DNA from: Phytophthora colocasiae
Taxonomy: Eukaryota > Oomycota > Peronosporomycetes > Peronosporales > Peronosporaceae
Assembly: GCA_018806915.1 (NCBI GenBank)
Contig: JAGKQI010000080.1
Location: 391,479 to 455,478 of the forward strand
Direction of reading: 5' to 3'
DNA length: 64,000 nucleotides
The notes under the pieces were generated by a model. That model had not been told where the DNA came from. It saw nothing but the letters and a program-made list of their open reading frames with translations, and made no database searches. Below are positions 8,968-17,977 of this stretch, one piece after another. Made by a program: the position numbers and the translations under genes. The number at the start of each line of letters is the position of its first letter. The stretch's first letter is position 1.

Positions 8968-9774
8968 ATGACCAAGTTGAACGTCATCCTCAGCTTCGCC
9001 GCCGCTTGCCTCGCGATCGCCTCCTTCAACGGAGCCAACGCCGCCAGTCTCCGCGCTGATGACCGTCTCCTCTCCAGCTTCGACACCAGTGACAGCACCG
9101 ATGGGGAGCGCTTCCTGTCGGATGTTGAGGGCAGTGACAGCAGCGAGAGTTTCGACGGCGACCGGTTCCTCATGGAAATGGAGGGAAGTGACAACGACGA
9201 AGGCAGTGAGAGCACCAACGGTGATCGGTTCCTTGCGGAAATGGAGGGCAGTGAAGTGGACGGAGGCAGCGAAAGTACCGACGGTGTGAGATTCCTGGAG
9301 GCCGAAGGATCCACCGATAATGAAGGCAGCGACAGTCTTGAAGGCGACCGGTTCCTCCTCGAAATGGAAGGCAGCGATAATGACGAAGGCAGTGAAAGTA
9401 CCGACGGTGTGAGGTTCCTGGAGGTCGAGGGTTCTACCGGTGACGAAGGCAGCGACAGTCTTGCGGGTGATCGGTTCTTGCAGGAGATCACTGGCAGCGA
9501 AGGCAGTGAGAGCGTCGATGGAGAGCGTTTCCTGGAGGAAGCCGTCGGAAGCGACAGTAGCGAGAGTACGGACGGTGATCGATTCCTGCAGGAGGTCGAA
9601 GGCAGTGAAAGTGACGTCGATGATGATGACAATTCAAACGTGGAGGGCGATCGCTTTCTTGAAGAAGTTGAGGGAAGTGAGAGTGGCGAGGGCAATGAGA
9701 GCCTCGGAGGAGAGCGCTTCTTGGCTGATGTTGAAGGCAGTGAGAGCACCGAGGGCAGCGAGGGATCGTTGTAA
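8968..9774 (+). CDS. secreted acidic 'RFL'-repeat protein, right copy
   Basis: 268 aa from ATG 8968, nearly identical to the protein at 7553-8359: signal peptide 1-25, A-S-L-R-A-D-D-R-L-L, then 11 G-[DE]-R-F-L repeats with acidic/serine spacers. Differences seen are V to A in one E-V-E-G-S-T, G to E in another, and S to N near D-D-D-N-S. This copy has the better core promoter (8926-8940) with a short 5' UTR. Codon use shows the repeats are not exact DNA repeats but conserved at protein level (R-F-L, E-G-S), which suggests purifying selection on the motif. Role unknown; secretion is predicted from the leader only. Confidence 0.88.
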   Translation: MTKLNVILSFAAACLAIASFNGANAASLRADDRLLSSFDTSDSTDGERFLSDVEGSDSSESFDGDRFLMEMEGSDNDEGSESTNGDRFLAEMEGSEVDGGSESTDGVRFLEAEGSTDNEGSDSLEGDRFLLEMEGSDNDEGSESTDGVRFLEVEGSTGDEGSDSLAGDRFLQEITGSEGSESVDGERFLEEAVGSDSSESTDGDRFLQEVEGSESDVDDDDNSNVEGDRFLEEVEGSESGEGNESLGGERFLADVEGSESTEGSEGSL

Positions 9775-9840
9775 GTTTATCAACGTCCAAGTAGACGTCG
9801 GAAGAGCAACTAACTGCCTATGAGTAGGTGAAAACTAGAT

Positions 9841-9859
9841 ATACTCGCCTGGCGAGTAT
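9841..9859. promoter_or_regulatory. perfect 9-bp palindrome between RFL and CBM1 genes (right arm)
   Basis: ATACTCGCCTGGCGAGTAT, the counterpart of 7468-7486, 67 bp after the RFL stop codon. Confidence 0.5.
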
Positions 9860-10184
9860 GATACCACAATGAAATACATTCCTACAAATGATCTGATAAC
9901 GTTACCATCCCGATTTCTACTAACAGAAAATATTCTCTAACAAAACTAAATAATAGAACAGTTTTCGACATTCAAAACCTCAACGAACTATTATAAGCTT
10001 AGTTCACACACACACATTGTCTCCTCAACGCTCATGAGGGACTATGCCAATGAGCTAAATCGAGTAAATCTGGCCAACGACACGATCCCACACAAGACCA
10101 TTCCTCATGCCACTGGCTGTGCTGGTACGTTGCCACTTTTGCTCTTTCCAGAATCATCAAGCCAATCACCCCCTCCCCTCAACG

Positions 10185-11111
10185 ATGGTCAAGATCAGCC
10201 TCATAGTCATCCTTACCGCGTGCGCCCTTGCAGGAACACAAGCTGTTGACACTGGAAGCGCTTCCGGAGACACTAAAGGTAGTGCCGCCGCCGTAGCCAG
10301 TGCTGGAGGCTCTTTTCGCAGTGCCAGTGCTAGTGCCGATGTCGATGTCGAGGTACCCACGAGAGTAACACCCACTGAGGCACCGACCGATAAACCAACT
10401 GAAGATCCGAAGGACGAGCCAACAGATGCACCTACCAAGGAGCCAACAGGAGCTCCGACTGGTAAAACCACGGAAGCTCCTACTGACAAACCCACGGAAG
10501 CCCCGACCGAGGAACCAACAGTATATCCAACTGAGAAACCTACCCAATCTCCAATCGAGAAACCAACCGACGGCTCGACCAAAGAACCAACAGAAGCTCC
10601 AACAGAGGAACCCACAAAAGCTCCAACTGATGCTCCAACTGATGCTCCAACTGAGGCCCCAACTGATGCCCCGACCATTGCGCCGACAGAAGCCCCAACT
10701 GCAACGTCTACACCAGCGAGCACCACTGCCCCGGCGAGCACCACTGCCCCAGCGAGCACGACAGCAGCACCAGCTCCGACAACCAAACCAGGACCGACAC
10801 CAATCCCTGGCCAGGCCACACTAGTGCCTGCTTACCATCACTGTGGGGGATCAGGCTTCGACTACACCGTCTACATGCCGAAGGAAACGTACATAAGCGA
10901 GTACACTATGCTCACTTGTGATACGGGCTACAGGTGCCAGCAAGTGGAAGGTCGTAGCGTCTTCAACTGCTTGGAGTGGCCGAGTCTCAGTCCGGTGCCC
11001 TTCTACGGCCAGTGTGGTGGCGCCAACTACGACGGCCAGACGTTCTGTACCCCCGGTGCAGTATGCAAGTACATCAGCACCAGCTTCTCGCAGTGCCTCC
11101 CGACCTACTAA
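10185..11111 (+). CDS. secreted Thr/Pro-rich mucin-like protein with C-terminal CBM1, right copy
   Basis: 308 aa from ATG 10185 (M-V-K-I-S-L-I-V-I-L). Same architecture as the left copy: signal peptide, P-T tetrapeptide stalk, degenerate CBM1-like Cys cluster, canonical C-terminal CBM1 ending S-Q-C-L-P-T-Y. It differs by one extra A-S-T-T-A-P unit in the stalk and by small changes after the signal peptide (D-T-K-G-S-A-A-A versus D-T-G-G-S-V-T-T) and in C-D-T-G-Y versus C-D-A-G-Y. The clustered changes next to the signal peptide contrast with the near-identity elsewhere. The upstream Met at 10107 is not preferred because the hydrophobic leader starts at 10185. Confidence 0.88.
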   Translation: MVKISLIVILTACALAGTQAVDTGSASGDTKGSAAAVASAGGSFRSASASADVDVEVPTRVTPTEAPTDKPTEDPKDEPTDAPTKEPTGAPTGKTTEAPTDKPTEAPTEEPTVYPTEKPTQSPIEKPTDGSTKEPTEAPTEEPTKAPTDAPTDAPTEAPTDAPTIAPTEAPTATSTPASTTAPASTTAPASTTAAPAPTTKPGPTPIPGQATLVPAYHHCGGSGFDYTVYMPKETYISEYTMLTCDTGYRCQQVEGRSVFNCLEWPSLSPVPFYGQCGGANYDGQTFCTPGAVCKYISTSFSQCLPTY

Positions 11112-11140
11112 AACTCAAGAGCAATTTGTAAACTCTACAA

Positions 11141-11475
11141 TAATACAAAACTTGCAATAGTTTCCCATCAAATAGCTCTGGGGATCCGTATTCCTGAATA
11201 ACTGGCCGTAGCAGACTGCAGACTGCATTTGATTGGAAAAATCCTTGACGATTTCTGTTTTTAACGAAAATACAAGTGTGAGTTTCAGGTCAGACTCCAA
11301 GGATGCTAGCGGTATCTTCCCAGTTTGGCTGTTCACTCTTTTCATACACTTACGCCAAACATATTTATAGGCTGGTTGAACCACCAGAACCATTACGAAT
11401 CCGTGATACCACTTCACTTAGGATTTTCCTTCAACACCCTCAAATCTCCCCTCCATCCAGATCAACGCTGTCAAA
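11141..11475. other. intergenic upstream of intradiol dioxygenase
   Basis: About 335 bp with no gene. CACTTAGGATTTTCCTTCAA (about 11416-11435) is a candidate Inr/FPR-like core element, 40-60 bp before the ATG. The same region precedes the broken copy at 3566, so the promoter was duplicated with the gene. Confidence 0.4.
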
Positions 11476-12609
11476 ATGGTGAAGATCGCCACCTTCCTCG
11501 TTGCTACAGCCATTGCAGCGTGCACCTTATTCGACTCAACAACCGCACACGAGGAACATACTCGTCGAGCGCTCTCCACCGACGAACGCAGACTCTTCGT
11601 CCAGAACGCACAGGCCGCTCTCACAACATGTACGAAGACAACAGTATCGCGTCAACTACAAGAGCGCGCCGCTGTTCGTCGAGCTGAAGCTGTCGCGAAA
11701 CTACGTCAAGAAATCCACCAACGTCGACTCAACTCGCACCTGTCGACTGTGACAACGGGCACCAAATCCAGTGAACTCTTTGCCTCCACTACCACGTACG
11801 TCGTGGAACCTGAAGTCACGGAAGGACCGTACTACGTCAAGGGCGAATACATCCGTACCGACATGCGCGAGACACAGACTGGTGTCCCCATGTACATCGA
11901 CGTCCAAGTGATCGACGTCAACACATGCAAGCCCGTGACGAATATGTACGTCGACTTGTGGCACACGAACGCCACAGGAGTGTACTCGGGTGTCGTGGCC
12001 AGCACCAACGGTAACAGCAACGACGCGTCCAATCTGCAAAACACTTTCCTCCGAGGCGTCACCCCTACGGACTCGGAAGGTGTGGCCCAAATGACCTCCA
12101 TCTTCCCAGGTCACTACGCTGGTCGCACCACCCACATGCACTTCGTCGGGAATTACGGGGGGACAGTTCTCGCCAACAAAACGTACTCGGGTGGGTCTGT
12201 AGCCCACGTGGGTCAGTTCTTCTTCGAACAGGACCTCATCACGTCGGTCGAGAAAGTCTCCCCTTACTCCACGAACACTCAGGCTGTAACCCTTAACTCG
12301 GCTGACAACATCTATAAGTCAGCCTCTGGGAACGGCTTCGATCCGGTCTTCAACTACGCTCTGCTGGGTAGTACAGTGGATCAAGGCGTTTTCGTGTGGA
12401 TTTCCATCGCAGTGGACATGACGGCCAAGCAGAGTCCGAAGGCAGTGTCGACGTACGCGGGTAATGGCAGTGATGCTAATAGTACTACCACCGGCAATAG
12501 TACAACCACTGGCACCGCGGATAACGCTGCGCCCATGATCAATGGACTTTCAGCTTCCGCTCTTCTTCTGCTGGCAGCATTTGCGCCGGTTCTTCTGGGA
12601 ATCCTGTAA
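11476..12609 (+). CDS. secreted, probably GPI-anchored intradiol ring-cleavage dioxygenase
   Basis: 377 aa. Signal peptide 1-24 (M-V-K-I-A-T-F-L ... S-T-T-A), a basic helical region 30-90, then the intradiol dioxygenase core: E-P-E-V-T-E-G-P-Y-Y at 111-120, D-L-W-H-T-N-A-T-G-V-Y-S at 160-171, P-G-H-Y at 211-214, and T-H-M-H-F at 219-223. Expected non-haem Fe(III) ligands are Tyr170, Tyr214, His220 and His222 (pattern known from catechol/protocatechuate dioxygenases; positions counted here). The C-terminus has an N/S/T-rich linker (N-S-T-T-T-G) and a 20-residue hydrophobic end without charged tail, typical of a GPI signal. Such secreted enzymes cleave catechol-like aromatics outside the cell, for example plant phenolics (inference). 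Three broken relatives lie at 2.9-6.2 kb; this is the only intact copy. Confidence 0.88.
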   Translation: MVKIATFLVATAIAACTLFDSTTAHEEHTRRALSTDERRLFVQNAQAALTTCTKTTVSRQLQERAAVRRAEAVAKLRQEIHQRRLNSHLSTVTTGTKSSELFASTTTYVVEPEVTEGPYYVKGEYIRTDMRETQTGVPMYIDVQVIDVNTCKPVTNMYVDLWHTNATGVYSGVVASTNGNSNDASNLQNTFLRGVTPTDSEGVAQMTSIFPGHYAGRTTHMHFVGNYGGTVLANKTYSGGSVAHVGQFFFEQDLITSVEKVSPYSTNTQAVTLNSADNIYKSASGNGFDPVFNYALLGSTVDQGVFVWISIAVDMTAKQSPKAVSTYAGNGSDANSTTTGNSTTTGTADNAAPMINGLSASALLLLAAFAPVLLGIL

Positions 12610-12912
12610 GTACTACTGGTAGCTGAAGAACGAAGAAATGCAAGACCTTACATAACTAAATTCATAAATGATAATGGTTACCTTTCAAACCAGTATCCTG
12701 CACCATTCTTCTGCTGTCTGAAAAGGTTGCTTCTGTTCACTTGTTGCCACTGTCCTTTCCGAGCTATATATGCCTCAATACGAACAGAACACGAAATGAT
12801 TGATTCCCGACCATTCATAAACTCTTTCAAAACCACAACTTCATTTCGTGAACACCGAATATTGTGAATGTATCTTATATTATTGTTTAAGAAATCGACC
12901 CGGTAACGATTC
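12610..12912. other. intergenic with shred of the duplicated module
   Basis: 12677-12745 is the reverse complement of the sequence following the module at 2849-2910 (ACCTTTCAAACC... to ...GTTCACTTGTTGCC), also partly present near 4165-4230. It marks old block exchange. No gene seen. Confidence 0.5.
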
Positions 12913-13653
12913 TTAAGCATTCGCGCTGCCATCACAGCTCTCACTGCCCTCAACTTCTTCAAGAAAGCGATCGCCCTCCACGCTCGAATTGTCATCATCA
13001 TCGACGTCACTTTCACTGCCTTCGACCTCCTGCAGGAACCGATCACCGTCCGTGCTCTCGCTACTGTCGCTTCCGACGGCCTCCTCCAGGAAACGTTCAC
13101 CATCGACGCTCTCACTACCTTCGCTGCCAGTGATCTCCTGCAAGAACCGATCACCCGCAAGACTGTCGCTGCCTTCGTCACCGGTAGAACCCTCGACCCC
13201 CAGGAACCTCACACCGTCGGTACTTCCACTGCTTTCGTCATTATCGCTGCCTTCCATTTCGAGGAGGAACCGGTCGCCTTCAAGACTGTCGCTGCCTTCA
13301 TTATCGGTGGATCCTTCGGCCTCCAGGAATCTCACACCGTCGGTACTTTCGCTGCCTCCGTCCACTTCACTGCCCTCCATTTCCGCAAGGAACCGATCAC
13401 CGTTGGTGCTCTCACTGCCTTCGTCGTTGTCACTTCCCTCCATTTCCATGAGGAACCGGTCGCCGTCGAAACTCTCGCTGCTGTCACTGCCCTCAACATC
13501 AGACAGGAAGCGCTCCCCATCGGTGCTGTCACTGGTGTCGAAGCTGGAGAGGAGACGGTCATCAGCGCGAAGACTGGCGGCGTTGGCTCCGTTGAAGGAG
13601 GCGATTGCGAGGCAAGCGGCGGCGAAGCTGAGGATGACGTTCAACTTGGTCAT
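12913..13653 (-). CDS. secreted acidic 'RFL'-repeat protein, third copy with replaced C-terminus
   Basis: 246 aa from M-T-K-L-N-V (ATG 13653). It is nearly identical to the palindrome copies through the tenth G-D-R-F-L-E-E-V-E-G-S, then abruptly ends S-C-D-G-S-A-N-A-stop, losing the last R-F-L unit. The downstream DNA (12760-12912) is unrelated to the 3' flank of the other copies, so a recombination breakpoint lies at about 12935. Still open and still with leader and core promoter, so it may be expressed. The single Cys is unusual for the family. Confidence 0.8.
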   Translation of the reverse strand: MTKLNVILSFAAACLAIASFNGANAASLRADDRLLSSFDTSDSTDGERFLSDVEGSDSSESFDGDRFLMEMEGSDNDEGSESTNGDRFLAEMEGSEVDGGSESTDGVRFLEAEGSTDNEGSDSLEGDRFLLEMEGSDNDESSGSTDGVRFLGVEGSTGDEGSDSLAGDRFLQEITGSEGSESVDGERFLEEAVGSDSSESTDGDRFLQEVEGSESDVDDDDNSSVEGDRFLEEVEGSESCDGSANA

Positions 13654-13706
13654 GGTTGTCAAGTGTGGCGTGAAGAAGGAGGCGGTTGGTAGTTTCCGGG
13701 CCGTGA

Positions 13707-13724
13707 AGAAATTGAAAGTGGTCG
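13707..13724 (-). promoter_or_regulatory. oomycete-type core promoter of third RFL gene
   Basis: On the complement, GACCACTTTCAATTTCTT, 54-71 bp before the ATG at 13653. It matches the element at 8926-8940. Confidence 0.5.
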
Positions 13725-13940
13725 ATTTATAGTCGAGACCGCTTGCTGTTAGGACCGTTCACCACGTAAATTTTCTTGGTGGAGGCGTTGATTGGGACCG
13801 TGCGGCTGAGATTTTCATCCGAGCTGTTGCGCAGGAGTTGGAGTACGATTCTTTCCCAAATATAGCAGCAAACTGAAGTTCTTGTCTGCTTAGTGAAAAA
13901 AGTGTGTGCATATTCCAATTTACTTACTCGAAAACTAAAT

Positions 13941-13986
13941 TTGGGATCACACATCCCAAAAAGTTCTGACTGCCAGTCAGAACTTT
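13941..13986. terminator. two back-to-back hairpins after the divergent RFL gene
   Basis: TTGGGAT-CACAC-ATCCCAA (7-bp stem) is directly followed by AAAGTTCTGACTG-C-CAGTCAGAACTTT (13-bp arms around one base). They lie 44-89 bp past the stop of the gene at 14030. They could be a 3'-end structure or the scar of a small palindromic element; 'terminator' is only a guess. Confidence 0.35.
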
Positions 13987-14029
13987 AGATGAGTCTAAAC
14001 AATTTGACTGATAATATGAATTGTATTCC

Positions 14030-14422
14030 CTACTTCCACCACAATACGCCCGACTCATCGAATGAGCCGCTTGCATCAAACGAAGCAGGCTTGACAGTGC
14101 CCGGTTGATACACAGAATCGACATCGTCGTTGCTCTCACTAATCGAGTCTTCAATACTGTCTACACCAGATGTTTCCTTTAGCAGACGGAACGTTGATCC
14201 ATCCTCACTCACATCTACGAATCCGCTGTTGGGTCGCTCTCCATTAAAGCTCGAGCCGTCGATACTTGTGTCAAACTCTTGTAGGAATCGATCAGCAGCA
14301 GAAGCATCAGTTGAATCCCCGAGAAAATCACTTGATCCGTTGTCTACGAAGCGTCGAAGGTTGGTAGCTTTCACATTTGCACAGTAAATGACAGCATACG
14401 TGAAGATAGTGGATAGCTTCAT
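14030..14422 (-). CDS. small secreted protein, divergent RFL-family relative
   Basis: 130 aa from M-K-L-S-T-I-F-T (ATG 14422; the upstream in-frame Met adds a non-signal extension). Signal peptide about 1-19 (ending N-V-K-A), then T-N-L-R-R-F-V-D, where A-S-L-R-A-D-D-R lies in the RFL proteins. It has A-A-D-R-F-L-Q-E-F-D and S-T-F-R-L-L-K-E, single survivors of the R-F-L motif, set in a Ser/Asp-rich acidic chain ending G-V-L-W-W-K. Same orientation as the RFL gene downstream. It is probably an old paralogue. No known domain. Confidence 0.65.
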   Translation of the reverse strand: MKLSTIFTYAVIYCANVKATNLRRFVDNGSSDFLGDSTDASAADRFLQEFDTSIDGSSFNGERPNSGFVDVSEDGSTFRLLKETSGVDSIEDSISESNDDVDSVYQPGTVKPASFDASGSFDESGVLWWK

Positions 14423-14661
14423 GGTCTTGAGTGCAGCACTTGTCCTCAAAGAAGAAAATGTGTATATGGAGAGCATTACCAGGGTCATTCCAGAGCAGTT
14501 ACACCTTTTAGTGTACTTTAGGAAACTCTACGGATGCGAAAATGCATCTCAAGACGTTTCCTGTTCTGTTATTTCAAATGATTTTGCGATGTGGCGCATA
14601 TCTCTACATACTAAGCCGCTACCTTATGAAGTAAACTTCTGCTTCATATACGACTTGTAGT

Positions 14662-15560
14662 TTACACAACTAAAGTAACATCGTTGTGTTTCCTTTGCGG
14701 ACTTCTCGGAGATGAGGGTCGGTCTTTTGTATCTGTCGGCATGATCAATCTTGCTCCTTCTTCTTCATCAGTACTATTAGCTTCTTCACCTGATTCCTCG
14801 GGCTCTTCGTCTGCTCGCTTCAGTGCCATCTCGAGCTTCTCCATATCCGTCAACGCCGCAGCTTTACTCCACCATTTTGCCATCACAAAAGGAAGACTCT
14901 CCTCCATGATCAAATACAGAAAGTAATTAATTGGAGGAGTCGATCCAAAGGGCCAAAACCACAACCCACGCCGCATTCCATCGCGAAGCTGGTGGCTAAA
15001 CCACGCCACAACAATAAAACACACTCGGTAACGCCGCTGTCGAGCTTGAATCTTCCTTGAATATCGATTGACCAGCCATGCCACCACAATGATGAAGGTG
15101 ACTGCGTGGCCGAACGGACGGCCTTGTAAATGGGTCGCACCAGCGAGATTCAGAGCTCCAGCAGCAATGAAATGGTCGATGTCCAGCAGGGATGCAGTGA
15201 TTGCATTGAAAAAGCACTTTTTAAGCAAACCCCACTTGGAACATGTTGAGTCTGTAGATTCGGAATATTTCTCGAGTTGGAGCAAGAAAACAGCCCAGCA
15301 GCAGAAAGCAACACTGCCATGAGCTGCAGAGTCCACGAAGTGGCGGAGAAGCTTGTAGTCTAACAAATATACACTAGAAATTCTGAAAGTTAGTGAACAA
15401 TGATTGTTTGAAAAAAAAACAGTGTGAAAGGAGACATGACGCACTGCTGAAAGAGGAAGTAGTCACTAGCGAGGCAGATGAGCAGTAGAAGAGCCATGAA
15501 TACACGCTGGAACAGCGTCAAGCGGTGGTGACGACGTTGCTCCTCGTCACCACGCAGCAT
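14662..15560 (-). CDS. TMEM267-like multi-pass membrane protein (two exons)
   Basis: Exon 1 15445-15560 and exon 2 14662-15382, with an intron 15383-15444 (62 nt; donor GTGCGT, acceptor CTTTCAG). The join keeps frame (Q-Q-I-S-S-V-Y) and gives 278 aa. The start is the ATG at 15560 (M-L-R-G-D-E-E-Q). There are several hydrophobic segments; the family hallmark is H-F-V-D-S-A-A-H-G in one helix and D-I-D-H-F-I-A-A-G-A-L plus R-P-F-G-H in the next. These match TMEM267, a conserved eukaryotic membrane protein of unknown function; the Asp/His pattern resembles metal-dependent membrane hydrolases such as the YdjM/LexA-regulated family (inference). The C-terminal tail is acidic and serine-rich, which is an extension beyond the core. 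A Mutator-like element starts about 70 bp upstream. Confidence 0.75.
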
Positions 15561-15632
15561 TATTGTGCACAATTGTAAACTACGTAATCTATTTTTGTTC
15601 GTCTGCGAAAAGATTTAAAAAAATGGAGTATT

Positions 15633-15722
15633 AAATATAAGGGATAATAAAAAATATATACCAATATATTCGAAAAATAAAAATAATATACCAAATACTT
15701 ACAAAATAAAAATAATGTACCA
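15633..15722 (+). repeat. left TIR of MULE
   Basis: About 88 bp matching the reverse complement of 18006-18094. It has an internal ~30-bp tandem pattern (TATACCAA...AAAATAAAAATAAT, twice). Confidence 0.75.
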
Positions 15723-16176
15723 AATACTAATGGCCTAATGAGATATGGCCGGTTTGATGACTGAATGGTCACTGGATCGATCCTTACAAGTGTCATTATT
15801 TAATTGTCCCTATGAAACTGTCCCAAGTCCCGACGATATGAAAGACCCCTTGCCACACGACATAGAACTGCTAACGCGACCGATTGTGTGAAGAGTGGAG
15901 CTTGATTGGTCGCCAGTACACTTAGCGCTTCGAGCCGGACACGCAACTGAAAGATCTTCGAGTGCAATAAGACTCCATAAGACGATATCACTTCCGTGAC
16001 CAGGTGTACAGAGATCAACCGCCCACTATGAGAAGCAGAGAGCTGAGAAAAACGTTTTTTTTGTTCACTGAATATTTTGGATTTTGCCATGTGTTGTTAG
16101 GATCCTCCCTGGCGATTTCCATGCCTCCACATTCCCAGTCTTCATCTTTCAGCGCTGTAGACACGGTCAGGACAAA

Positions 16177-17916
16177 ATGGAGAGCGATGATGACCAGTCG
16201 CGGGTGAGCTTCTTCGATAAACAGAGCTACACTAGTAAACAAGACATCGTTCAAGCCGTGATCCTATACAACAGCACCATGAATAGACCGTTTCGAGTGA
16301 TTTCAAGCGACAAGAGGCGTTACAAGGCAACATGCACGCAGGAAGGTTGCGAGTTTGTGGTGCAGTTCGCGTTTTCGCAGACTTTCCGTCCGCCTACGAA
16401 GTTCATCCGGCATTCCTGTGCGCTGTCTGAGGCCACCAAGTCTTCACGCCGTGAAGCAACTGGGAAACAGATCGCATTGAACCCCATGGTGCGCGAGATG
16501 CTAGTAGCAACGGGTAGGGCATTGCGCCCTGTTGCTATTCAGCAAAAGCTGAAGATGGCTGGAATTACAGCTTCATATATGAACTGTGCATGCGCTTCGA
16601 CGCTTACAGCTGGAGTTTTTCGGCAGTGACGCTGACCAGTATACGCTTCTTCCCTCTTATATCGATGAACTGAACCGTCGCGGCCACAAGACCAGCATTG
16701 AACTCACGGATGGAGTTTTCAAGCGTGTGTGGATTGCCTTTAGAGAGGGAATCGAAGCCTATACATCTTACCATGAGCGTGGGATGGATGTGGATGGCAC
16801 CTCCCTAAAACCGTCCATTGGCGGTGTCCTTCTGGTCGCGTGCTTTCGTAACGGAAATAACGAGATTCAGATTGTTGGTGTCGGCGTCGTCGCAGTGGAG
16901 AATGAAGACAACTGGACATGGTTCTTAGCTAATCTACTTCCACACCTCCGGCCATCACCCGCATTCCTGATTTCAGACCGCGACAAGGGCCTGGTCAATG
17001 CAACAAAGGCAACAGCACCAGATATCCCGCACTTCTATTGCTTCCGGCATCTGATGGAAAACTTCAACAAGAAATTCAAGTCAAAGCAGTTGAAGGCGCT
17101 AGCGTGGGCAATGGCACGTGCGCGGACAGTACTGGAGTATGACAAAGCGGCTGCCGACCTCTCTGCAATGAATGAGAGCGCAACCAAGTGCTACATGAGA
17201 TAGGAAAGGAAAAGTGGGCTACCGCTTACAGTCCGTGTACCCGGTTCAACACCCTGACTTCGAACAATGTGGAATCAGTCAACGGCGCACTGAAGGGTAT
17301 TCGCAGTCTTCCGATCCTGGACTGTCTTATGGAGATTGAACGTTATGTGGCAAGGAAGTGGTTGGAGAACACAAAAAAGGCGGATATCTGGGGCGAGTTG
17401 ACACGTTACGCGTCGCGCAGGGCAGACAAGGTGCTTGAAGACACCGTCAGCGGTTCCATCGAGGCAAACTCCTCCACAAGCTATGTTGTGGAAATCAAGC
17501 GTGGAGTCGGAAGTATCCCTCTCAAGTTTGCACTCCAACTATGTGACGGCGTGGTAAAATGCTTGTGTGGGTACTTCGAGGACGCTGGTGCTCCTTGTGT
17601 TCACGCTCTGATTGCGCTCAAGCACGCTGGTAGATTGAAGGAGATGACAAGATTCTATCGTGGTTCCTGGAAAACGGCAGTATTCCGAGAAGCCTACGCG
17701 GAGCAGGCCCGCACTACCATCCTGCCCCTGGTGCTCAAGGATGTGCTTACTCGTGGTGAATGCAGGGCCCCCGGAATTCCAAAAAAACGTGGTCGCCGAA
17801 AGAAAAAGCGCATTCCGTCACAGCAGGCAACAGAATCACTGAGAAAGCAAACTCGGCGGTGCGGGATATGTAAGCAAGTTGGCCACAACCGGAAGAGCTG
17901 CAGTCAGCCGTCCTAA
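16177..17916 (+). pseudogene. MULE transposase with SWIM finger, two frameshifts
   Basis: Three overlapping frames make one protein of about 575 residues. 16177-16629 is the N-terminal Zn domain (C-T-Q-E-G-C ... H-S-C). The frame changes at about 16586-16629. 16586-17203 holds the DDE core with Asp in M-D-V-D-G-T-S-L-K and Asp in I-S-D-R-D-K-G-L. The frame changes again at about 17190. 17188-17916 has the third acidic residue in S-N-N-V-E-S-V-N-G-A-L, the SWIM finger C-L-C-G-Y-F ... C-V-H-A-L, a basic stretch, and a terminal C-x2-C-x4-H-x4-C zinc knuckle (C-G-I-C-K-Q-V-G-H). All three catalytic acids are present but the two frame breaks make it non-autonomous as read. Confidence 0.88.
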
Positions 17917-17977
17917 ACGCCCTTGCTGACCACCATTTGCGTGATGCATGTAGAGGTTTTTCTCCCAAATTGGGTTT

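Larger units (their letters stand above)
8956..11140 (+). repeat. right arm of giant inverted repeat (palindrome)
   Basis: Reverse-complement partner of 6208-8372, carrying the RFL gene and the CBM1 gene in the same order relative to the centre. It includes one extra 18-bp (6 aa) repeat in the CBM1 gene stalk. Confidence 0.9.
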
